A stretch of DNA of 64,000 nucleotides, taken from assembly GCA_001304995.1 (NCBI GenBank), contig BBZU01000003.1, forward strand, positions 62,001 to 126,000, written 5' to 3'. Source of the DNA: Clostridia bacterium UC5.1-1D10. Its GTDB lineage: Bacteria; Bacillota; Clostridia; Lachnospirales; Anaerotignaceae. Positions within the stretch are counted from its first letter, which is position 1, and every line of letters starts with the position of its first letter. A model generated the notes under the pieces. The model worked only from the letters and a program-made list of their open reading frames with translations. It was not told the origin of the DNA and made no database searches. Positions 27,631 to 36,931 of the stretch are shown here, in pieces. The position numbers were made by a program, and so were the translations under genes.

Positions 27631-28517
27631 TATGCTTCTTTTTCTTTTTTACATGTTTTACAGCTTCCGCCGCATCCCAGTACAAAGCCGGCAGAAATGG
27701 CATCTGTATGGCACACACTCTTGCACTGCCCACAGCGGATACATTCGGGGCTATTGATATTTTTCGTTACTTCCACGCCCATGGGACAGATTTTCTCACA
27801 AGCACCGCAATGGTCACAGCGTGAGGCATCCACTTCCATGTGATAAAAACTAAATTTTTGGAACAATCCATAGAAAGCACCCAAGGGGCAGACATATTTA
27901 CAAAAAGGTCTGCAAATCAATATGGAAGAAATGATGGTCAATATCAGCAGAAACATTTTCCAGCTGAACAGCCATCCGGTCATTTCCCGCAGGCTTTCAT
28001 TTTTCAGCATCAGGGGAATACCGCCTTCCAGCGTCCCTGCCGGACAGATATATTGGCAGAAGTACGGCGGCGCAATACCGAAAGGATTGGCAAGGAATAT
28101 GGGCAATAATATGACCGGCACAGCCAGCATCACATATTTCAGATACCGCAGTCCCTTGTCCAGCTTTACAGGAACTTTTTATTTTCGGACTTTTAATCTT
28201 ATAGAGTAAGTCCTGCAAAAATCCAAAAGGACAAAGGAAACCACAAACCACCCTGCCCAACAATACGCTGACAAAGAGTAAAAAACCAAATACATAATAA
28301 CTGAATTGGAATTTCCGGTCACCCAGAACCGCCTGCAAAGCGCCAATGGGACATGCCCCTACTGCACCGGGGCAGGAATAGCAGTTCAACCCCGGTACGC
28401 AGACGAATTTTTGCCCACCGCTTTGTATTTTGCCCTGCATAAAGCCAACCAGATAGCCATTGGTCACAATTGTTGCGATCAACTGTATGATATGACGTTC
28501 TTTTTCTGTTTTTTCAT
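27630..28517 (-). CDS. Membrane-bound 4Fe-4S protein, NapH/YccM-like (two apparent frameshifts)
   Basis: About 295 residues after repair. Several membrane helices carry NapH-type cysteine motifs (CYSCPGAVGACPIGAL, CGFLCPFGFLQDLL, YICPAGTLEGG, CKYVCPLGAFYGL). Two ferredoxin clusters follow (CDHCGACEKICPMGVEV and CIRCGQCKSVC), then a CGGSCKTCK tail. Such proteins move electrons across or along the membrane. Frame breaks are at plus-strand T6 (28509-28514, one short) and T5 (28176-28180, one extra). The ATG at 28517 overlaps the stop of the tiny upstream gene, so it is the last gene of a coupled trio with a TlpA-like lipoprotein. Confidence 0.82.
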
Positions 28518-28675
28518 CAGCCTACTCCTATACATTCCAGGCAAATGGTGATTGCCTTTTTTAATACTGTCAGATGTTCCTGACGAATAAAACCAAAGGC
28601 CATCATGCCCATGGAAAAAAGAAGGAGCGGATATTTGATCCATCCGCCCCGATTATTATTCTGTTTACAATTCAT
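28517..28675 (-). CDS. CD1871A-type CxxC small membrane protein
   Basis: 52 residues, too short for most gene finders. One hydrophobic helix (about residues 15-30, PLLLFSMGMMAFGFI) is followed by the C-terminal motif KAITICLECIGVG with a CxxC. It matches the CD1871A family, which is found between thioredoxin-like lipoproteins and membrane polyferredoxins in Clostridia. Four-base ATGA overlap with the gene before it and another overlap with the gene after it, so all three are translated together. Probably a redox relay or metal-binding partner (inference). Confidence 0.8.
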   Translation of the reverse strand: MNCKQNNNRGGWIKYPLLLFSMGMMAFGFIRQEHLTVLKKAITICLECIGVG

Positions 28676-29799
28676 CGAATCAACTCCAGACGCGCATTGA
28701 TTTCTTCCAGATAAGCCGCCTTGATTTCTCCTGATTTTCCAGGTACACCTACAACAGGATTGCCAATGACATTCCCTTCTTTATCAATGAAGAATGTGGT
28801 AGGAACGCTGGAAATATACTGGATTACGTTTGTCCGAAGGCTATCACTGGGCATCAGCACCGGATATTTTACGCCACAGTAATCCAGAATTTCCTGTGTG
28901 AAAGCTGTATCATCACTGCCGTCAATGCAAAGGGAAATAAGATTTACATTTTCAGGCAAAGCTTCATCCAACTGTGCCAGTTCCGGCATTTCGGAAATGC
29001 ACGGATTGCACCATGTTGCCCACACATTGACAACTGTCATGTCATAGTCTGCGAAAACATCCTGTGTAACGGTTTCCCCAGTCAGGAGTGTCGTTTCAAA
29101 GTTTGTGAAGCTTCCGGCAAAATTGCTTTCCGGCACTTCAGATGCAGGGAAAATAAAGATTTTGTTTTTGAAGTTTTCCCGATCTTCAATAATCGCATTC
29201 AAGTTGCTTTTTTCTTCATCTGTCAGCACCAGAGAACTGTAATCATCATTATATCCCAGATAGTAATCACTGTCAAAAGCTGTTGCGATTTTTTCTACAT
29301 TACTATAAATGCTTGTAAATTCTGTATAGACTTCTTCTGCCTTTTTATCATTTTTCGGCAAACGGCATACACCAGTGAAGAAGAAAATTTCATTGCTCAG
29401 TTCCGCAGACAGAGCTTCCTGCTCTTCTTCAGACAGGTTTTCCGCTTCCATCATTTTATTGGAAACATCTTTGGGGATATAGAATAATGTCACCGCATAA
29501 GGAGAAATGACACTTCCGCCTACTTCGCCGTTATTTAATCCCGCCAATACAGGCTCTGTATTGGTAATACCAAAGCCCATTTCAGACTGCGCGAACCAGT
29601 TATCATGATCACCCAAAAGAAATGTGGTGCCATCCAAAGTCGTCATAACCTCTGTATTAAAGGCATCATTGACCTGTGCGCCATCATCCAAAGTAGAAAC
29701 TGTGTGTTCTGACGTACTCTGCACTTCATCCGAAGCACATCCACTGAAAGCTGCTGTGCTAAGTGACAATGTCAAAAATACGCAAAGTAATTTTTTCAT
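28672..29799 (-). CDS. TlpA-like thiol-disulfide oxidoreductase lipoprotein
   Basis: 375 residues. A signal peptide with lipobox FSGC (residues 17-20) anchors it outside the membrane. A roughly 220-residue N-terminal region of unknown fold precedes a C-terminal redoxin domain. That domain has the active site WATWCNPC near residue 262 and the cis-proline loop SVPTTFFID near 335. Proteins of this kind reduce or transfer disulfides extracellularly. With the membrane polyferredoxin it probably forms an electron route from cytoplasmic ferredoxin to surface thiols. Confidence 0.88.
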   Translation of the reverse strand: MKKLLCVFLTLSLSTAAFSGCASDEVQSTSEHTVSTLDDGAQVNDAFNTEVMTTLDGTTFLLGDHDNWFAQSEMGFGITNTEPVLAGLNNGEVGGSVISPYAVTLFYIPKDVSNKMMEAENLSEEEQEALSAELSNEIFFFTGVCRLPKNDKKAEEVYTEFTSIYSNVEKIATAFDSDYYLGYNDDYSSLVLTDEEKSNLNAIIEDRENFKNKIFIFPASEVPESNFAGSFTNFETTLLTGETVTQDVFADYDMTVVNVWATWCNPCISEMPELAQLDEALPENVNLISLCIDGSDDTAFTQEILDYCGVKYPVLMPSDSLRTNVIQYISSVPTTFFIDKEGNVIGNPVVGVPGKSGEIKAAYLEEINARLELIR

Positions 29800-29959
29800 G
29801 ATGGTGTTCCTCCGTATTCTCTTGAAGTTTCCGTGTCTTTATGAATACTACAAGGAATCCCCATTGATGTCAAGAGAAAGAATGGCGAAAATTAGTAAGA
29901 TTTTGTTAAGAAAAGAAGACAGGCATATAGATGTTTCAAATCTAATAATCAAACATTCA

Positions 29960-30855
29960 TTATCTGTAATCCGCCAGACAAACACCCGAATCCGTTATGA
30001 TTTTCCGCAATTCCTCCATCTCTTTTTCAGTGGGTGCAGCAAAGGTATCGTCTGGTGTTTCCATTCCTAATGCTTCATACTTCCCAAATCCAAATTTATG
30101 GTACGGCAATAATTCCATTTTTGCCTGAGGCAAATGGGTATGGACATATTCCGCACTTGCCGCAATATTTTCCACATCTGCATTGACGCCTTTGATCACT
30201 GGAATGCGGATGACAATTTCCGCCGGCAATTCTTTCAGGCGTTTGATGTTTTCCAATATCTTTTCATTGCCAACGCCTGTAAATAGGCATGTTTTTCGGA
30301 ATCCATATGTTTCAGATCCATAAAGATCAAATCCATCCGCTGCAAAACAGGCTTCAGCGCGTCAAAATCGAAATAGCCGCAGGTTTCCATGGCTAAATGA
30401 AATCCCATATCATATAAGGTTTCCGAAAGTTCATTTAAAAATTCCCGCTGCATGGTGGTTTCCCCGCCGGAAAAAGTAATGCCGCCGCCGGACTGCATAT
30501 AAAACAGGCGATGTTTTTTCACTTCTTCCACAATTTCAGAAACCTCTTTTTCCACAACCATGCGTTTTTTCGCATTCTTCGGACAGACATCGGCGCACTT
30601 GCCACATCCATCACATTTTTCCCGCTGTTTCGGGTCATTGAGATTGATTCCGTTATGAACATGACAAACGGTAGTACAAAGTCCACAACCGATGCAAAGC
30701 TTTTCATAAAACGCCGTTTTGGGCTTTTGGTCAAAGCCCTCCGGATTGGAACACCATTTACACCGCAGAGGACAGCCTGCCATGAAAATGGTGGTTCGAA
30801 TGCCTTCCCCATCATTAACGGAAAAAGGCTGTAACTGCATCACATATCCCTTCAT
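29960..30855 (-). CDS. Glycyl radical enzyme activase (radical SAM; one apparent frameshift)
   Basis: Generates the glycyl radical on the adjacent enzyme; about 298 residues after repair. The radical SAM cluster motif is CPLRCKWC near residue 28. An inserted ferredoxin-like region with CIGCGLCTTVC and CDGCGKCADVC marks the non-PFL activases, such as those for dehydratases, decarboxylases and X-succinate synthases. GGGITFSGGE is the glycine-rich SAM loop. The break is at plus-strand AAA (30281-30283), one base short; repair gives HAYFTGVGNEKILENIK. The ATG at 30855 has AAAGGA at 9 bases. Confidence 0.9.
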
Positions 30856-30884
30856 TGATCCCATTCCTTTCTGCTATGAGAAGA

Positions 30885-30907
30885 ACAGACCGGCAATGCC
30901 GATCTGT
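30885..30907 (-). repeat. Hairpin between glycyl radical enzyme and activase genes
   Basis: Minus strand ACAGATCGGC-ATT-GCCGGTCTGT forms a 10-bp stem with one G-T pair and a 3-base loop. It is followed by TCTTCTC rather than a T run. Probably an mRNA-stability or partial-termination element keeping activase below enzyme level. Confidence 0.55.
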
Positions 30908-30915
30908 CAGATTTC

Positions 30916-33288
30916 TTAGAATGTTTCGTGTGCGTTTCTTGCAATAATAGAATCCTGCATAGACTTGGACAGGTTGACAAACTGTGTGCTGTAACCTGCT
31001 ACACGCACCAGCAGATCTTTATAGTCTTCTGGATGGGCCTGTGCCTTGCGGAGGGTTTCTGTGGAAACTGTATTGAACTGCACATGGAACGCACCCAGAG
31101 CAAAGTAAGACTGGATCATTGCGCCCAGATTTGCCTGACCACGTTTGGTTGCCACCAGATCCTGATTCAGACGGAGGTTCAGCAGCGTACCGCCGCTGTG
31201 GATATCCTGGTTCAGTTTGGCAGCGGAACGCATTGCAGCCAAAGGTGTGGAAGTATCTGTGCCTACATAAGGGGATACGCCTTCGGAAATGGGTTCTGTT
31301 GCCTTTCTGCCATCTGGTGTGGCACCCAATACCTTACCTGTGGGCAGATAGTTGGAAATGCCCATAAACGCGGACAGGAAGTGATTGCCATTGATGTCTT
31401 TATATTTATGAACTTCCTGATAGAAGAAGTTACCGATTTCTCTCGCAATATCATCTACATAGTCGTCGTCATTGCCGTATTTAGGAGCAGCCTGCACCCT
31501 TGCACGCAGTTCATCATAGCCTTCCCAGTTATTGTTGATGGCGTCGATGATTTCTGCCATGGTAACAGATTTTTCTTCAAATACCAGCTTTTTGATAGCT
31601 GCCAGGGAGTTTGCCACAACGGCAATACCGATACCTGTGATAACAGGGCCGATGTTGTATTTTGCGCCGCCTTTTGTCAGGTCTTTGCCGTTCTTCATGC
31701 AGTCCTCGATGCATGCGGACATGAAAGGTCTGGGAACCATTTCCACATGAAGGCGCTGGGCTGTAATCAAGCTGATAACAGCCTGTTTGATGAGGTAAGC
31801 AAACTGTTTATAGAAAGCTTCCTCCACTTCTTCATATGTAGAGAATGTTTTAGGATCTTTTTCATCCAAAGCGATTTTCTTGCCACTCAGACGGCTTTTG
31901 CCTTCATTTGTGGCAAATTCCAGAGCTGCCGCAAAGTTCAGGTTTGCTGCGGAAGTCCATTCCCCTGTTTTACGGAAATGAGGTACCACGCAGCCGCAGT
32001 TAGACCAGTCGCGGGCGTCTTCCGGGTCATAACCTGCATTCACCAGCATCTGATAACCTGCGTTATCGCTGTGGATTGCAGGGAAACCGGTGCCTTTGCT
32101 TACCAAATGGGTCACTGCTGCCATGAATTCATCAGGCGTATCAGGATGGATACGCACGCTCAAACCGGGCTGATGTGCCAGAGTATCTTCTGTTGCTTTC
32201 AAGCACATATAAGACAGTTCATTTGTAGCGTCTTTCCCATCTCTGGTTCTGCCGCCCACAGTCAAGTTCTGGAACTGGTTATAACCAGCGAAGAAATCAG
32301 CTGTGTTTGCAGAAATTGTCCAAACCCATTCTGAAAGTTTCAGCCACAGGCATTCGATCAGCTCCTGCGCTTCGTCTGCTGTGATGACGCCTGCTTCTTT
32401 GTCTACTTTATAGTAAGGATACATATACTGGTCAAAACGGCCAGGGTTCCATGCCAGAGGGTTTTCGGACAGGATACCGCCCAGCTGTGTGAACCACATG
32501 AACTGCATGGCTTCCCGGAAGGATTTAGGAGGATTTTCGGGAACTACATCACAGATTTCCGCAATCTGAAGCAGTTCTGCTTTTCTGGTTTCGTCAGCTT
32601 CTTCCGCTGCCATTTCTCTTGCTTTTTCCCCATAACGGTTTGCCAGACGAATGATACCGTCACATACCAGCACGATGGAGCGATAGAATTCCATCTTTTC
32701 CGCACCTTCCAAAGAAGTTGCATCTAATTCAGCCAGATAAGCTTCCGCTTCTTTTTTGATACCGCCGAAGCCTTTTTTGAACAGCACATCCTGATAGTCC
32801 GCAGTGATTTCCCCTACTGCTTGACGCCATTTGGAGTCTGTATCCACAAAGCCTGTATCAACAGCTACCCGTTTGGTTTCTTCGGAAATCTGTGCCAAAA
32901 ATGCTTCTTCCAAAGATTTATGTTCCCAATAAGGGAAAATTTCTTTTCTGACAAAAGCACGCTGTTCGTCTGTCATTTCGTAAGGGTCCTGGGCGCGGGT
33001 TGCAAAGGTATCCATTTCACGATCCACCCATGTCCAGGAGAATTCAGGTGTCAGGATGCCGCATTTGCGAAATTCACCGGTACAGCCGACGATGAGTTCA
33101 TCAGGGAAAATATTGACACACAGCTCATTACAGGTGTCATAAAATGCCTGGGCACGGCGAATGGCAACAGGCTGCCCTTCCGTTCTTTTATGGGATTCTG
33201 TCCAGATGCGTGCTCTTTCATAAGAAATAGCAGGCTTGCTGTTTACATAGTTTAAACGGATTCGTTCTACTCTGTCGGTAATGCTCAT
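30916..33288 (-). CDS. Glycyl radical enzyme of uncertain substrate (atypical Cys loop)
   Basis: 790 residues, full family length. The glycyl radical loop is LLVRVAGYSTQF near the C-terminus (Gly765). The thiyl loop is SNCGCVVPHF with the catalytic Cys at about 433. GGAKYNIGP and HQPGLSVRIH are shared with dehydratase and decarboxylase members rather than pyruvate formate-lyase, which has two adjacent Cys. Diol, glycerol, choline and hydroxyproline enzymes have GCVE; here the acid two residues after Cys is Val. The two-cluster activase fits the non-PFL groups. Start at 33288 has GAGAGG at 9 bases. Substrate unknown. Confidence 0.85.
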   Translation of the reverse strand: MSITDRVERIRLNYVNSKPAISYERARIWTESHKRTEGQPVAIRRAQAFYDTCNELCVNIFPDELIVGCTGEFRKCGILTPEFSWTWVDREMDTFATRAQDPYEMTDEQRAFVRKEIFPYWEHKSLEEAFLAQISEETKRVAVDTGFVDTDSKWRQAVGEITADYQDVLFKKGFGGIKKEAEAYLAELDATSLEGAEKMEFYRSIVLVCDGIIRLANRYGEKAREMAAEEADETRKAELLQIAEICDVVPENPPKSFREAMQFMWFTQLGGILSENPLAWNPGRFDQYMYPYYKVDKEAGVITADEAQELIECLWLKLSEWVWTISANTADFFAGYNQFQNLTVGGRTRDGKDATNELSYMCLKATEDTLAHQPGLSVRIHPDTPDEFMAAVTHLVSKGTGFPAIHSDNAGYQMLVNAGYDPEDARDWSNCGCVVPHFRKTGEWTSAANLNFAAALEFATNEGKSRLSGKKIALDEKDPKTFSTYEEVEEAFYKQFAYLIKQAVISLITAQRLHVEMVPRPFMSACIEDCMKNGKDLTKGGAKYNIGPVITGIGIAVVANSLAAIKKLVFEEKSVTMAEIIDAINNNWEGYDELRARVQAAPKYGNDDDYVDDIAREIGNFFYQEVHKYKDINGNHFLSAFMGISNYLPTGKVLGATPDGRKATEPISEGVSPYVGTDTSTPLAAMRSAAKLNQDIHSGGTLLNLRLNQDLVATKRGQANLGAMIQSYFALGAFHVQFNTVSTETLRKAQAHPEDYKDLLVRVAGYSTQFVNLSKSMQDSIIARNAHETF

Positions 33289-33313
33289 TGCGTTCATCCT
33301 CTCTTTTTATGTA

Positions 33314-33868
33314 CTATTTTTGATAATAAATCAGCATGCAGATGCGTGTATTGCCGTCACAGCCATTTTCATAAACGTGGGGTCGGTCTGCCTGAAAATG
33401 GATGGCGTTGCCGGCTTCTACATAATGGCGTTTTCCGTCTGTTTCCAACACAAAACAGCCTTCATAGACCAATATGAATTCCTCCGTTCCCGGCTCATGG
33501 GCTTCGGAAATAGATCTGGAACCCGGATCCAGTTCAATATGCAGCATTTCAAATTTCCGTTCATGGTGATACGGAAAAAATGGGTACAAGCGGAAATGAC
33601 CGCCGTCACTGAGAAGTGGATTCACTTCCTCCTTGGAAATGATTTCAGCTTCTTTTTCAGACTGCTCCAAAAGGCCTGTAAAAGAGATATGAAGTCCTGT
33701 GGCAATCTTCCACAGTGTTGAAATGGTCGGACTGGATTCCCCGCGTTCGATCTGTCCCAGCATACTTTTGCTGACACCTGTCATTTCCGATACAGCGTCC
33801 AGACTCCATTTATTCTCTTTTCGTATCCTTTTTAGGTTTTCAGCGATAATACCGCTCATTGCATCCAT
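33314..33868 (-). CDS. XRE-cupin transcriptional regulator
   Basis: 184 residues. An N-terminal HTH_3 domain (WSLDAVSEMTGVSKSMLGQI, about residues 20-40, then ERGESSPTISTLWKIA) is joined to a C-terminal cupin barrel with EAHEPGTEEFILVYEG and HFQADRPHVYEN. Such proteins sense a small ligand in the cupin and control adjacent catabolic genes. It is the first gene before the glycyl radical enzyme on the same strand, 25 bases apart, so it likely regulates that operon and itself. ATG at 33868 follows GGGAGGAGG. Confidence 0.92.
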   Translation of the reverse strand: MDAMSGIIAENLKRIRKENKWSLDAVSEMTGVSKSMLGQIERGESSPTISTLWKIATGLHISFTGLLEQSEKEAEIISKEEVNPLLSDGGHFRLYPFFPYHHERKFEMLHIELDPGSRSISEAHEPGTEEFILVYEGCFVLETDGKRHYVEAGNAIHFQADRPHVYENGCDGNTRICMLIYYQK

Positions 33869-33905
33869 ATATGTTCCTCCTCCCACGAACAAACGTCTTT
33901 ATAAT

Positions 33906-33934
33906 AGAATAGCATTGGAAAAGAAACACGTCAA
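33906..33934 (-). promoter_or_regulatory. Promoter of the glycyl radical enzyme operon
   Basis: Minus strand TTGACG (33929-33934), 17-base spacer, TATTCT (33906-33911). A 10-bp perfect palindrome CGTTATAACG lies upstream at 33980-33989 and could be the XRE-cupin operator. The rest of the 315-base gap 33869-34183 holds only the coaBC terminator. Confidence 0.5.
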
Positions 33935-34120
33935 TGAATTGGTGATACAGTATTTCGCATATACTACCCTTATATTGTACGTTATAACGCATCTATAAAA
34001 GAAGCGTATCACGGTGCCTTTCATTTGTCAACATACTCGAGCGTTTTTTTAGGAATATTTGGACGTTTTATTGAACAAAACCAACATCTTCTCCTACAAC
34101 AAAAAAGTCAAACAATAAAA

Positions 34121-34164
34121 AAAGAGCTGAAAATTCAGCAAATACACTAAATTTTCAGCTCTTT
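34121..34164 (-). terminator. Terminator of coaBC
   Basis: Minus strand AGAGCTGAAAATT/AATTTTCAGCTCT, a 13-bp stem with a 14-base loop, followed by TTTTTTT. Confidence 0.9.
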
Positions 34165-34183
34165 AATTTACAATCGGAAAGAC

Positions 34184-35379
34184 TCAGCCTTTCAGTTTCA
34201 GAATTTCATCCAGAATTTTGTGTGCCACTTCTTCTTTTGTCAGAAGTTCCAGCTGGATTTCTTCCTGCTTGGAGATCATGGTAACCACGTTGGTATCTGT
34301 ACCAAAGCCGCTGCCTGCTACTTTCAGGTTATTGGCAATGACCAGATCAATATTTTTCTTATCCAGTTTTACACGGGAGTTTTCCAGCATATTCTGGGTT
34401 TCCATGGAAAATCCGCAATAGAACTGACCTTCTCTGCGGTGTTCCCCCATGTATTTCAAAATATCATGGGTGCGATCCAGTTCAATGCTCATTTCACCGT
34501 CTTTTTTCTTCATTTTGTCATCAGCAACAGTTTTAGGTTTATAGTCCGCAACAGCCGCAGATTTGATGATGATATCATTATCCAGGAAACGTGCTTTCAT
34601 TGCCTGGAACATATCTTCCGCGCTGACTACCTGCACATAATCCACAAACATGGGGCGTTCCAAAGCTGTGACACCACTAACCAGTGTAACTTCCGCACCA
34701 CGGAGCATAGCTGCCTTTGCGATTTCATAACCCATTTTGCCTGTGGAATGATTTGTAATATAACGCACAGGTCGATGCTTTCCTGAGTAGGCCCAGCAGT
34801 TACGATAACCTTCATGCCTTTCAGATCTTTTTCGTAAGCGATTTCCCGCAGGATATAACCTACCAGAACTTCTTCCTTAGGCATTTTGCCATCACCTACA
34901 TCACGACAAGCCAGCATGCCGCTGTCAGGCTGAATCACTTCATAATCATATGCCTGCAATTTTTTCAAATTATCCTGCACAATGGGGTTATGATACATAT
35001 TGGTATTCATGGCAGGAGCAATGATCTTTTTGCAGGTGCAAGCCATAACGGTGGTGGTCAGCATATCGTCTGCAATGCCATTTGCCAGTTTGCCGATCAC
35101 ATTGGCAGATGCAGGGGCAATGAGTACAACATCCGCTTTTTTCGCCAGGGAAACATGTGCCACATGGAACTGGAAATTCCGGTCAAAAGTATCCACCAGG
35201 CATTTATTTCCTGTCAGTGTTTCAAAGGTAATGGGTGTAATGAAATGGGTTGCGTTTTCTGTCATAATGACATGTACGTCACATTCCATTTTCACCAGCA
35301 TACTTGCTACATTTGCCATTTTGTAAGCGGCAATGCTGCCTGTTACGCCCAAAATGACGGTTTTCCCTTTAACATACAT
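34184..35379 (-). CDS. coaBC: CoaBC: phosphopantothenoylcysteine decarboxylase/synthase (one apparent frameshift)
   Basis: Bifunctional enzyme making 4'-phosphopantetheine for coenzyme A; about 398 residues after repair. The N-terminal flavoprotein (CoaC) domain has GVTGSIAAYKMANVAS, the active-site His in FHVAHVSLAKKADV, APAMNTNMY, and the substrate-clamp DSGMLACRDVGDGKMP. The CoaB domain has VTAGPTQESID and RYITNHSTGKMG. The break is in a GG at plus 34770-34771, one base short. Because this step is essential, the frameshift must be a sequence error. The ATG at 35379 fits AAAAGG at 6 bases. Confidence 0.93.
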
Positions 35380-35485
35380 CAACATCCTTTTCTTTTGCTT
35401 TTTGTATGATTTGACAATTTATTCACAGTATTGTCATTATAGCAAACTTTTCTGCCTTCGTATAGACCAATCAGGAAAAATTTAT

Positions 35486-36292
35486 TTAAAAAGCAAGATA
35501 AGAAGCGCCTTCCAACGGGATCACAACCTGCAAGCCCACACGGTCATTCATATCGCCCACAACATAAATGGTATAGGCTTTGCCGCCCTTCAATGTCACC
35601 ACAGGGTCTTCTAGCAGAACGGCGCCACTGAAGTATTCCCGCAGCTTCAAGTTATGCTCACCGGGAACCACTGCCATATAACGGCTGACTTCCTTATAAT
35701 TCAAATCAGACAATACCAGACTGTCGTCCAGGTATACATCCATTCTGGGCGCATTGGCGGAAAGCTGCACAAACCGTACATAAGCCATATTCCCCTGGAG
35801 GAAACGACGGTTATCATTAATTATTTCCAGAGAAACGTTGCCTTCTGTGCCCGTCAAAGCCGCTGTATAAATACGGTATCCAATGAGGTTGATATAACTT
35901 ACCGTAAGGGGATTTTCCGTCGTTCCGGCACGGAATACCGCCACACGGTAATAACCGGGGAATGCTTTCATATACTCCGTAAAATTACGATACAGCAAGT
36001 TGGATGCTACTTTTCTGCCGTTGACATAAATGTCAACACTGCCGGCGCCGGGATAAGCATTGAAAAAGCGAATGTAACTGAACATGGTAATGCCAGGAAC
36101 GATAGGCAGCACCGTAATTTTCAGATTGCCGGGCAGCTGCACGCCGGGATACATGCTCTCCGCCGCGCCGTCAGCCACTTCCTGGGTCAAACTTTCCAGC
36201 GGAAGCTGCCGGATTCCCTCCTGTGTCAGCGGCAGCGGCATAATCATATCCGCACTGGTTTCCACACCTGCTTGTTTCCAAATGTCCGTCAT
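35486..36292 (-). CDS. DUF4397 repeat protein
   Basis: 268 residues from ATG 36292 (AGG 8 bases upstream; the TTG seven codons earlier has no site). Two DUF4397-type modules: FSYIRFFNAYPGAGSVDIYV near residue 75 and AYVRFVQLSANAPRMDVYLD near 175, each followed by a tyrosine-rich beta segment (FTEYMKAFPGYYRV and VSRYMAVVPGEHNLKL). The family is usually extracellular and forms beta-sandwich domains, but no signal peptide is seen here. That makes a cytoplasmic or spore-coat-type role possible. Function not known. Confidence 0.75.
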   Translation of the reverse strand: MTDIWKQAGVETSADMIMPLPLTQEGIRQLPLESLTQEVADGAAESMYPGVQLPGNLKITVLPIVPGITMFSYIRFFNAYPGAGSVDIYVNGRKVASNLLYRNFTEYMKAFPGYYRVAVFRAGTTENPLTVSYINLIGYRIYTAALTGTEGNVSLEIINDNRRFLQGNMAYVRFVQLSANAPRMDVYLDDSLVLSDLNYKEVSRYMAVVPGEHNLKLREYFSGAVLLEDPVVTLKGGKAYTIYVVGDMNDRVGLQVVIPLEGASYLAF

Positions 36293-36324
36293 TTTGGTCA
36301 CCTGTCTTTTCAAAAGTTCTGTTA

Positions 36325-36884
36325 TTATGTTATGTCAGAATTTTGAGAATGTGCATGGGAAATCCGGCGAATGGGCAAAAACCAGAATCGGCCATACAAA
36401 TAACGGTACATTTTCTCACACTGGTTCAAAGTAAGCTGTTTCTGATAGCACAATACCTCCATGGGAACACCATACATATCCCATAGGATGCCTGTTTCCT
36501 GAAAACCACAGCGCAGATAGAATTTTTTTCTTCGTATTCTCTGGAGGGCATTGGACGCTTTCTCATTTTCCGGCTCAATCTCCAGAAAAATATATTGTTC
36601 AGGATAAATTTCTGCAAGCAGCTTTAAAGCCTGGCTGCCCACGCCCCTCCCCCGTTTGGAGGGCATCACCGCAAAATAATCAATCAGCACTATCTCTTCA
36701 TAAACAGCGCATACAAAAACCCCAGAAACTCTGTGTCCTCTTTGATGCCCCACATTTCCATTTTTCCTTTTCGGCAATTCCTGCAGATTCTGGAAAAGGG
36801 CTTTCTCTCCGTCCATGGAAAAGCAGCGCAATATAGCTGGTAAATCCGTTTATAATCCTGCTGACAGGCTTTTTCTATTAACAT
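36325..36884 (-). CDS. GNAT-family N-acetyltransferase (one apparent frameshift)
   Basis: About 186 residues after repair. N-terminal CAAFPWTERKPF and IDYFAVMPSKRGRGVGSQAL, the latter carrying the acetyl-CoA binding RGRGVGS, then NEKASNALQRIRRKKFYLRCGF, typical of GNAT motif B. The break is at plus-strand AAA (36702-36704); one added base gives GFLYALFYEEIVLIDYF. Acceptor substrate unknown. It lies between DUF4397 (33 bases) and a terminator that isolates it from the PBP gene. Confidence 0.82.
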
Positions 36885-36901
36885 CCTATTTCCTCCTGTA
36901 A

Positions 36902-36930
36902 AAAAACAGCCTGCAAAGCAGGCTGTTTTT
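36902..36930 (-). terminator. Terminator of the PBP1A gene
   Basis: 13-bp perfect stem AAAAACAGCCTGC/GCAGGCTGTTTTT with a 3-base loop, T runs on both strands, directly after the PBP stop at 36932. Confidence 0.9.
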
Positions 36931-36931
36931 C

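Noticed and set aside
30928-32334. A 468-codon open frame antisense to the glycyl radical enzyme, and similar long antisense frames opposite tgt, bmpA and aconitase
   Set aside because: Each lies wholly opposite a conserved gene, lacks a ribosome binding site and has atypical Cys/His/Phe-rich composition. These are codon-usage shadows.
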